This document shows, piece after piece, positions 1-5,035 of a stretch of 5,980 bases of DNA. The notes under the pieces were generated by a model. It saw only the letters and a program-made list of their open reading frames with translations. It had not been told where the DNA came from and made no database searches. How positions within the stretch are numbered: position 1 is the stretch's first letter; every line of letters begins with the position of its first letter. Origin of the DNA: a bacterium (GTDB lineage Bacteria > Pseudomonadota > Gammaproteobacteria > Berkiellales > Berkiellaceae); NCBI GenBank assembly GCA_009927065.1, contig RFNU01000205.1, positions 1 through 5,980 on the forward strand, written 5' to 3'. The translations under genes and the position numbers were made by a program.

Positions 1-94
1 CTTTAACCTGATGACTGTTCTTGCTCAAAATCGCTTCGGTAAAAACTCATGCTGATATAGAAAATGTCTTGTAGTTCAGCCAATCCTGTAAGGT

Positions 95-153
95 CTCGCA
101 CTCCATCTCCATTCAAATTTTTTACAAAAAAGTTGAATGGAGAATTCCGCGAG
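95..153. terminator. Long inverted repeat, possible bidirectional terminator
   Basis: An 11-bp perfect inverted repeat (106-116 with 133-143, arm TCTCCATTCAA) encloses a run of T (118-123) facing a run of A (126-131) around a very small loop, with one A/G mismatch at 117/132. An outer 5-bp stem, CTCGC (95-99) with GCGAG (149-153), closes it. On the + strand it is followed directly by TTTTGTT (154-160), which fits an intrinsic terminator for a gene entering from the left. The stem is longer than most terminators and the inner part is A/T only, so it could instead be a relic of a mobile repeat. The structure is read directly from the sequence; the function is inferred. Confidence 0.5.
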
Positions 154-167
154 TTTTGTTAAAATGG

Positions 168-177
168 CTCATATGAG
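168..177. promoter_or_regulatory. 10-bp palindrome CTCATATGAG upstream of the aspartokinase gene
   Basis: This is a perfect 10-bp palindrome about 90 bp before the aspartokinase start. It ends next to the candidate -35 box TTCACT (178-183), where a repressor operator could lie. It is short and nothing else ties it to a known regulator, so it is a weak call. Confidence 0.15.
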
Positions 178-205
178 TTCACTAAAAAAACCAATAGTGT
201 AAAAT
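178..205 (+). promoter_or_regulatory. Candidate promoter for the aspartokinase gene
   Basis: TTCACT (178-183) and TAAAAT (200-205) are separated by 16 bp. They match the sigma-70 consensus boxes at 4/6 and 5/6 positions. Transcription would start near 212, giving a leader of about 57 nt. The surrounding DNA is A/T-rich, where such matches arise easily. Confidence 0.3.
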
Positions 206-250
206 CATGGGTTATGTTAAAGGATATTTTTTTATCAGATCGAATAACGC

Positions 251-258
251 AAGAAGGA
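251..258 (+). promoter_or_regulatory. Shine-Dalgarno sequence of the aspartokinase gene
   Basis: AAGAAGGA lies 10 nt before the ATG at 269 and supports that start codon. It is one of only three clear ribosome-binding sites in the window; the others precede surA and apaH. Confidence 0.7.
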
Positions 259-268
259 TAAAAAGTAT

Positions 269-1195
269 ATGGATATAGACATATTAAAATTTGGTGGTAC
301 TTCTTTGGGCAATGCAAAAACTATTAGTGCTGTTGTTCAAATCATTAGCCATAAACTAGAACAAAAAAAATTAGGGATAGTCGTCTCTGCGGTTGGTGGA
401 ATAACAAATTTTTTGGTTGAAAGCATCTGCTCAACCCTTGCTGGTCAAAATGTTAGCACCATTGCCCAGGTTTTCAAAAAACATCATTTAAAAATTATTG
501 ATGAACTTCATGTTAACCAGAAAAATTGCTCTATGAACCTTGCAATCAACATGATAGAGACTTTGACTTTAGAACTGGAAGTACATTTAGAACACGTTTT
601 AATAATGGGATATTGCAATCTTGATTATTATTGTAAGATTTTATCATTAGGTGAAAGAGCTTCTTCCAGTATTTTAGTGTCTTTGCTGCAATCATTGCCC
701 TATAAAATAATATCGCTCGATCCTCAAATGATCATCAAAACAACTGGTCCTCAGCATGAAGGCATCCCTTTGTTGCCTATAGTTCAATCTAATTTTCAAA
801 AAGTTATTCAACAAGATCATGTATGCTTTGTAATGGCTGGATTTATTGGTCAAACGCTTCACGGCAAAATTAGCCTATTGGGGCGTAATAGCTCTGATTA
901 CTCAGGCAGTTTAATGGCGGCTGGATTCAATGCAAATTCGTATGAAATTTGGACCGATGTTGATGGGATCTTTGATAGCGATCCAAGAAAAAACCCTAAT
1001 GCGCAACAAATAGAAGAACTGAGTTATACCGAGGCTTTTTCTGAAAAGTTTCAACATGCAAAAGTTCTACACCCTAAAACTTTAACCATACTGATTGATC
1101 AACAGATACCTGTTTATATAAAAAATACCTTCAACCCTGCGCATAAAGGCACAAAAATCTTTTATGATCAGCACATTGAATATAAACCTGATTAA
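269..1195 (+). CDS. Aspartokinase, catalytic domain only (no ACT domains)
   Basis: It would phosphorylate L-aspartate with ATP to 4-phospho-aspartate in the cytoplasm, the first step toward diaminopimelate/lysine, threonine and methionine. Visible amino-acid kinase signatures are KFGGTS (residues 7-12), VVSA (38-41), LGER (127-130), GFIG (191-194), GRNSSDYSG (205-213), WTDVDGIFDSDPR (228-240) and AKVLHPKT (264-271). From memory, the wording around 184-240 is closest to the N-terminal kinase of ThrA-type bifunctional aspartokinase/homoserine dehydrogenases. The protein has 308 residues, against about 450 for LysC and over 800 for ThrA. It ends just after the IPVYIKNTFNP segment, where regulatory ACT domains normally begin, so feedback control by lysine or threonine is probably absent. 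The start is supported by the AAGAAGGA site. The gene stands alone, with no terminator seen after it. All expected catalytic motifs are present, so it is probably active. Whether it is a stable single-domain form or a truncated ThrA cannot be told from here. Confidence 0.93.
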   Translation: MDIDILKFGGTSLGNAKTISAVVQIISHKLEQKKLGIVVSAVGGITNFLVESICSTLAGQNVSTIAQVFKKHHLKIIDELHVNQKNCSMNLAINMIETLTLELEVHLEHVLIMGYCNLDYYCKILSLGERASSSILVSLLQSLPYKIISLDPQMIIKTTGPQHEGIPLLPIVQSNFQKVIQQDHVCFVMAGFIGQTLHGKISLLGRNSSDYSGSLMAAGFNANSYEIWTDVDGIFDSDPRKNPNAQQIEELSYTEAFSEKFQHAKVLHPKTLTILIDQQIPVYIKNTFNPAHKGTKIFYDQHIEYKPD

Positions 1196-1262
1196 ATCAA
1201 GAAGTTAATTCATTATACTTTAAAATATTAACCATAAAAGGTTTATTTACAACATCTTAGAA

Positions 1263-1292
1263 TTGCAGAGCATTGATTAAAATAGGTATAAT
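1263..1292 (+). promoter_or_regulatory. Candidate promoter of the acyltransferase-surA-rsmA operon
   Basis: A perfect -10 box TATAAT (1287-1292) is preceded, after 18 bp, by TTGCAG (1263-1268), which matches the -35 consensus at 3/6 positions. Transcription would start around 1299, leaving a leader of about 27 nt before the ATG at 1326. This is the best promoter-like sequence in the window. It sits in the only gap ahead of the three co-directional genes. Confidence 0.5.
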
Positions 1293-1325
1293 ACTTCATT
1301 ATTCTTCTATAAAATTTGTTAATTT

Positions 1326-2138
1326 ATGCTTGCACTATTATTTATTATTGCCGCTCAATTAATTGCTTTACTAGCCGGTATCATATATTTATTGACTGGT
1401 CTTGATTATTCCTGGCATGTGGACAAGATTTTGGCAATCAACTTCCTAAACATCCAAATTTTTAAACACAAAAAATCGCATCCTCTTGCAAAAAAAACTA
1501 AAATCATTCTTTCTAATCATCGTTCATTTACTGACTTTTTTCTAGATAGCTATCTGATCGGTCATGCTTCTCATTTATCTCGTCTTTTTGTTGCGTTTGC
1601 TTTACCAGCTGCTGGTCTTTATGGCTGGTTAAGTGGCCGTGTTCTCTTTTTTAGAAGAGGATCGACTCCTCATCGTATTTTAGGGCAACGTATTACGAAT
1701 CATTTTAAGTCTCGTCCAGTACCAATGATTTTTTATCCTGAAGCTCATCGTAATATTAAGTTAACTCCCTTACCTCTAAAGCCTGGTGGGATAAAAATGT
1801 GCTTTGAACGTCGCTGGCCTATTCAATTATCAATTGCTAAAGGAAAAGAAGATGTACTTTATGAGAAAAAATGGGCTATGCGGTTTAACGTTCCTTGCTA
1901 TTGGTTATTAACAGAGGTCATCGATCCTGCTGATTACACAACTCAAGAAGAATTTTATGAAGCTATTAACCGCTATTGGCTTGAAGCATGGAACATCGCG
2001 TATGCTGCACCCCATGAAGACTTTGTTGTGCATAAACAGAAGAATCTAGCCCCTCGATTTGCTTTTTCATATCGTTGGTTAGTAAGCTGGGGGGTTCTGT
2101 TGGTATTGGGTTTAAGCTATTATAAATTCAATACATAG
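1326..2138 (+). CDS. PlsC-type 1-acyl-glycerol-3-phosphate acyltransferase-like membrane protein
   Basis: This is a member of the PlsC/LPLAT acyltransferase family, which moves fatty-acyl chains onto lysophosphatidate or related lysophospholipids at the inner membrane. The HX4D catalytic motif is NHRSFTD (64-70; H65, D70). Motif II is GRVLFFRRG (104-112), motif III is FYPEAHRN (136-143, normally FPEGTRS-like), and motif IV is LKPGGIKMCFERRWPIQL (151-168). A hydrophobic segment (about 2-23) anchors the N-terminus and a second one (about 250-266) lies near the C-terminus. At 270 residues the length is ordinary for the family, but the C-terminal segment and the PEAHRN version of motif III are less usual, so substrate specificity is uncertain. 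No Shine-Dalgarno is visible before the ATG; the start is chosen because the hydrophobic N-terminus fits it. It probably leads an operon with surA (34-bp gap) and rsmA. Confidence 0.85.
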   Translation: MLALLFIIAAQLIALLAGIIYLLTGLDYSWHVDKILAINFLNIQIFKHKKSHPLAKKTKIILSNHRSFTDFFLDSYLIGHASHLSRLFVAFALPAAGLYGWLSGRVLFFRRGSTPHRILGQRITNHFKSRPVPMIFYPEAHRNIKLTPLPLKPGGIKMCFERRWPIQLSIAKGKEDVLYEKKWAMRFNVPCYWLLTEVIDPADYTTQEEFYEAINRYWLEAWNIAYAAPHEDFVVHKQKNLAPRFAFSYRWLVSWGVLLVLGLSYYKFNT

Positions 2139-2156
2139 TTTTATGGTTAAGACACT

Positions 2157-2164
2157 AAAGAGGA
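2157..2164 (+). promoter_or_regulatory. Shine-Dalgarno sequence that sets the surA start at 2173
   Basis: AAAGAGGA lies 8 nt before the ATG at 2173. The earlier in-frame ATG at 2143 has no purine-rich site in front of it and would put ten polar, basic residues before the signal peptide. The site therefore argues for the shorter protein. Confidence 0.65.
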
Positions 2165-2172
2165 TTGAAATA

Positions 2173-3249
2173 ATGTTTTCACTCAAATATTGGCCTCATT
2201 TTTTATGTTTGGCTGCTCTATCACTGCTATATGCTGAGCCAATTAGCGATCGACTTGTTGCTATTGTTGAAAAAAAACCGATTACTGAATTAGAATTAAT
2301 TGAGCGCTATCATATTCATCAAAAAACTCATTCCGCTTATCCAAGCGACTATCAAACCGTGCGATCTGAACTGATTCAAGAATTATGTTTAGAAAAAATG
2401 AACGATCTGTTATGGGAGCGTTTAACAAATAATAGTGTTGATCTTTCTGATGAACAACTACAGGCGTTTAAAAAAAATTATCATTTAGAAGAATTTAAGA
2501 ACTCAACGATCCAGTCTTTTTATGCTGGACTGCTTAAAAAAGAGCGCCTTGCGCGTCATCTCATCCAGGATAATATTCAGCTGTCTGATTATGAGCTTGA
2601 ACATTTTATGCATCAGCCTCAAGCATGGTCTCAACTTGGCGCTCTTTGGTCATTTAAAATGGTTTATAGCTCAGAACCTTTAAATGAAACAACTGCAGAA
2701 GAACAATCTCGTTTATTTAATGGATATCCAGCAGCTAAAATTAATAAAACGATTCATGAGAATATTAAATGGTCTCAAATAGGCTCTTGGCAGTTTTTTA
2801 AACAAGATGACGAATACGTTGGTATTTATATAGAAGCTATTTCCTTACCTCACATGCTAGATTGTTCTTATAAAGTTAATTTATTGCATATTGACAGTAA
2901 TGTTGAGCCTTCAAATGACACTATTCTCTCTTTGTTTAATCGCAAAGACAACCCGAATCAAGATGTTGCTATCAATCAATTAACTATCCAGTCATCTACC
3001 GATTTACCATCGATCATGATTGAAGATCTGATCAGATTAACACCTGAAGAAGTGACCAAGCCAGTGATGATTGGTGGTCGATGGTATGTAGCCCAACTTG
3101 TTTCAAAAGAACCTCATAATATTGATCAGCTTAAAGAGAGGCTTACTGCTTTATTCAAGCAACAATTACTGGATAAAAAAACAGAAGAAAAACTCCCTTT
3201 ATGGTATGATGCTCTTAAAAAAGATTATTTCATAAAAGTATTAAATTGA
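2173..3249 (+). CDS. surA: SurA-like periplasmic chaperone with degenerate parvulin domain
   Basis: SurA escorts unfolded outer-membrane proteins across the periplasm to the BAM complex. Starting at 2173 the protein has 358 residues (E. coli SurA has 428). It begins with a signal peptide: a hydrophobic core at about residues 10-20 and likely cleavage after LLYA (21). SDRLVAIVEKKPITELEL (25-42) matches the opening of the SurA N-domain, and the helical stretch to about 140 continues it. The C-terminal helix ending in YFIKVLN resembles the last SurA helix. Between these, the prolyl-isomerase part is shortened. A parvulin-like end is seen in the segment from DLPSIMIEDL to GGRWYVAQL, but the usual conserved histidine motifs and GGDLGW-type core are not recognisable. 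It is therefore probably a chaperone without isomerase activity. An in-frame ATG at 2143 is an alternative start. The neighbouring rsmA, the usual surA partner, strengthens the call. Confidence 0.8.
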   Translation: MFSLKYWPHFLCLAALSLLYAEPISDRLVAIVEKKPITELELIERYHIHQKTHSAYPSDYQTVRSELIQELCLEKMNDLLWERLTNNSVDLSDEQLQAFKKNYHLEEFKNSTIQSFYAGLLKKERLARHLIQDNIQLSDYELEHFMHQPQAWSQLGALWSFKMVYSSEPLNETTAEEQSRLFNGYPAAKINKTIHENIKWSQIGSWQFFKQDDEYVGIYIEAISLPHMLDCSYKVNLLHIDSNVEPSNDTILSLFNRKDNPNQDVAINQLTIQSSTDLPSIMIEDLIRLTPEEVTKPVMIGGRWYVAQLVSKEPHNIDQLKERLTALFKQQLLDKKTEEKLPLWYDALKKDYFIKVLN

Positions 3250-4019
3250 TGCGCGCAAAAAAACGTTTTGGTCAAAACTTTCTAAAAAACCCCAACATCG
3301 TTCAAGAAATGATTCAATCGGTGTTGGAGTCAAAACCCGAGTCTTTACTGGAAATTGGCCCAGGACGAGGAGCTTTAACCTCATCATTCTTGGATGCTGG
3401 AGTTCATACGACTGCTATTGAAATTGATAGAGATCTTATAGCCTATCTCACTAAAAAATTTCAAAACAAATCATGGGATCTCATTGCTCAAGATGTTTTA
3501 ACCGTTGATTTAACACAACTCAATCATGCTAAAAAACTTGATGTTATTGTGGGAAATCTGCCCTACAATATCTCAACACCTTTTCTTATTAAATATCGTG
3601 ATGAAATTCCTACTGTACCTGGATTATTTTTGGTTCAAAAAGAAGTAGCATTACGTTTAAGTGCAGATCCAGGATCCAAAGATTACGGTCGCTTGTCAGT
3701 GATGATGCAACAATCTTTTGACATTAAAATGCTTTTTCATGTTGCTCCTGAAAATTTTGACCCTCAACCTCAAGTGCAATCAACTTTTATTCGCTGCACT
3801 CCTCACGATCGTCATCTCATCTTGCCAGAACTTTTTGAGCCTATAGTTAGAGAATCTTTCTGTCATCGTCGCAAAATGCTTAAAAAATCACTCTCAACCT
3901 TTAATATTGATTTTTTAAAGGCGAATGTTGATCCAACAAGGAGACCAGAAACTCTCTCTATCAAAGAATTTATTGAGCTTGCCAATCATTCGGTTCGTCA
4001 AGACAATCTTGATGCGTAA
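3249..4019 (+). CDS. rsmA: 16S rRNA (adenine1518/1519-N6)-dimethyltransferase RsmA (KsgA)
   Basis: RsmA dimethylates the two adjacent adenines in the 3'-terminal helix 45 of 16S rRNA, using S-adenosylmethionine, as a late checkpoint in small-subunit assembly. Family marks are KKRFGQNFL (4-12), SAM motif I EIGPGRGAL (35-43), AIEIDRDL (56-63), QDVLTVDL (81-88), the catalytic NLPYN (103-107), and the C-terminal FCHRRKMLKKSL (204-215). At 256 residues it is essentially full length (E. coli 273). The ATG at 3249 overlaps the surA stop codon in the arrangement TGATG and has no Shine-Dalgarno of its own, so translation is probably coupled to surA. A TTG one codon upstream is a less likely start. The last 50 bp overlap the end of the convergent apaH gene. 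In E. coli pdxA lies between surA and rsmA; here they are fused directly. Confidence 0.97.
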   Translation: MRAKKRFGQNFLKNPNIVQEMIQSVLESKPESLLEIGPGRGALTSSFLDAGVHTTAIEIDRDLIAYLTKKFQNKSWDLIAQDVLTVDLTQLNHAKKLDVIVGNLPYNISTPFLIKYRDEIPTVPGLFLVQKEVALRLSADPGSKDYGRLSVMMQQSFDIKMLFHVAPENFDPQPQVQSTFIRCTPHDRHLILPELFEPIVRESFCHRRKMLKKSLSTFNIDFLKANVDPTRRPETLSIKEFIELANHSVRQDNLDA

Positions 4020-4791
4020 ATTGATAAGTATCAGGATTATAAGCGGTTAATTTTTTTCCCCATACACATCCCGTGTCTAGCCCTATAATACGCCGATTGT
4101 CTAGCTTTCCTCCTAAAGCAGCCCAATGTCCAAAAATTATAGGCATGCATGTTTTATCTTCAAAATATTTAAACCATGGCTCAAGTTTTAGATGATCCTG
4201 TAGGCCGGTTTTTATGTCCAAAGCTATTTGATAGTTATCCCTATCAATCATTCGCAATCGAGTAAAAACATTGAGTGCGAACGCTAAATAATCTTCATGA
4301 CAGTTGATGTTATTAGGATGCAATTGCGATTGAGATCGCTTCCATATGCCTTCAATATCTTTTAATGAATTTAAACCTTTTAACCATTCATGTAATGATT
4401 TTGCGGCCTTTAAGTGCTCATCAATAGTCCAAGATGGGTGCAATCCTGCATGAACCATAATAAAATCACTTTGAAATAAAAACAACTGTGATTTAAGCCA
4501 TTCAAGCCATTGGTCTGCTTTTGCATGAGATAAAATATCTTTAAAACAAGGACTTTGGTCAGGTGAAATCACCCCTCCAGCACTAGCAAGCAAGGCGATA
4601 TCGTGATTGCCAAGAATAACTTTCGCTTGCTTATAGTTAAAAATAAAATCAAGTGTTTCTACTGACCGTTGACCTCTATTAATGAGATCTCCTACAAAAT
4701 AAATTGTATCTTCAGAAGAAGGGCCGATTTTATTCAAGAGACCTTGTAAAGACAAGAAACATCCGTGTACATCTCCTATAATCCATCGCAT
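3970..4791 (-). CDS. apaH: Symmetrical bis(5'-nucleosyl)-tetraphosphatase ApaH
   Basis: ApaH splits diadenosine tetraphosphate into two ADP and, in enterobacteria, removes Np4 caps from RNA 5' ends. It belongs to the calcineurin-like metallophosphoesterases. Metal-binding motifs are GDVHG (6-10), GDLINRG (34-40), GNHD (61-64) and HAG (114-116). ApaH-specific blocks follow: NVFTRLRM (174-181), FGHWAALGGK (220-229) and GLDTGCVWG (237-245). The length, 273 residues, matches the family (E. coli 280). The ATG at 4791 is preceded by a good ribosome-binding site, AGGAG at 4801-4797. It is encoded opposite to rsmA, whereas the two are usually co-directional with apaG between them, so a local inversion and the loss of apaG are inferred. 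A decayed TnpB element ends directly upstream, and its stop codon lies 15 bp from the apaH start. Confidence 0.95.
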   Translation of the reverse strand: MRWIIGDVHGCFLSLQGLLNKIGPSSEDTIYFVGDLINRGQRSVETLDFIFNYKQAKVILGNHDIALLASAGGVISPDQSPCFKDILSHAKADQWLEWLKSQLFLFQSDFIMVHAGLHPSWTIDEHLKAAKSLHEWLKGLNSLKDIEGIWKRSQSQLHPNNINCHEDYLAFALNVFTRLRMIDRDNYQIALDIKTGLQDHLKLEPWFKYFEDKTCMPIIFGHWAALGGKLDNRRIIGLDTGCVWGKKLTAYNPDTYQFTHQDCLDEPNDWQAQ

Positions 4792-4796
4792 AAAAG

Positions 4797-4801
4797 CTCC
4801 T
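4797..4801 (-). promoter_or_regulatory. Shine-Dalgarno sequence of apaH
   Basis: On the - strand AGGAG lies 5 nt before the apaH ATG, within ACAGGAGC. A TATTAT hexamer at 4821-4816 could be a -10 box, but no convincing -35 lies above it. An apaH promoter is therefore not established and could lie within the transposon remnant. Confidence 0.65.
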
Positions 4802-4844
4802 GTTGCTTAATCTTCATAATACTGACTGTTTTTCGTGACATTCT

Positions 4845-4881
4845 CCCGCCACTCAATTGCTAAGGCAATGCGGAGTGAGGG
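4845..4881 (-). repeat. Right-end imperfect hairpin of the TnpB element
   Basis: CACTC (4850-4854) pairs with GAGTG (4873-4877) and ATTGC (4856-4860) with GCAAT (4865-4869), around a TAAG loop. CCC (4845-4847) pairs with GGG (4879-4881). Unpaired bases at A4855 against G4870-G4872, and at 4848-4849 against 4878, make it imperfect, as is typical of the sub-terminal hairpins in IS200/IS605 ends. It is the last of four hairpins downstream of the TnpB RuvC-III motif. Confidence 0.6.
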
Positions 4882-5010
4882 CTTCTTCTTTTTGCGACCC
4901 ATCTTCAGCAATCTGAAGATCTCTCGCTGAAGCAGTTGCCGCCGGCAACTCCCGCTGCAAGGGAACTCTTGACGCAAATACTGTGTATCAGCCAATCCGA
5001 TTGCTCGGAT
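4845..5010 (-). ncRNA. Probable TnpB omegaRNA (reRNA) scaffold, four tandem hairpins
   Basis: In the tnpB-sense direction the hairpins come in the following order. First, ATCCGA/TCGGAT (5010-4995) with a GCAA, GNRA-type loop. Second, AGTTGCC/GGCAACT (4950-4934) with a 3-nt loop. Third, ATCTTCAG/CTGAAGAT (4920-4901), 8 bp with an ATTG loop. Fourth, the imperfect right-end hairpin (4881-4845). TnpB nucleases use a guide RNA made from the 3' end of tnpB plus the element's right end, with the guide copied from DNA just beyond that end. Position, strand and structure all fit. Promoter, exact ends and guide cannot be set from sequence. Given the damaged TnpB, it may be an orphan RNA or transcribed without effect. 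Confidence 0.5.
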
Positions 5011-5035
5011 ATTTCGTCTCGCATTGATATCTCTA

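Noticed and set aside
3..159. Open frame of about 51 codons on the - strand containing GDGVRDLTGLAELQD and ending EQEQSSG
   Set aside because: It has no ATG before the middle, no ribosome-binding site, and much of it is forced by the inverted repeat at 95-153. It may be relic coding DNA but cannot be called a gene.
1226..1250. AACC-ATAAAA-GGTT as a terminator after the aspartokinase gene
   Set aside because: The stem is only 4 bp and there is no strong U-tract. It is too weak to support.
2143..2172. Upstream ATG giving ten extra residues on SurA
   Set aside because: No Shine-Dalgarno precedes it. The ATG at 2173 has AAAGAGGA at proper spacing and puts the signal peptide at the very N-terminus.
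3246..3248. TTG one codon upstream as rsmA start
   Set aside because: The adjacent ATG overlaps the surA stop codon in the common TGATG coupling arrangement and is the stronger start codon.
4807..4995. 62-codon ORF as a separate small gene
   Set aside because: Its frame continues upstream without a stop into the TnpB CPSC and DRDINA motifs, so it is the frameshifted TnpB tail, not an independent gene.
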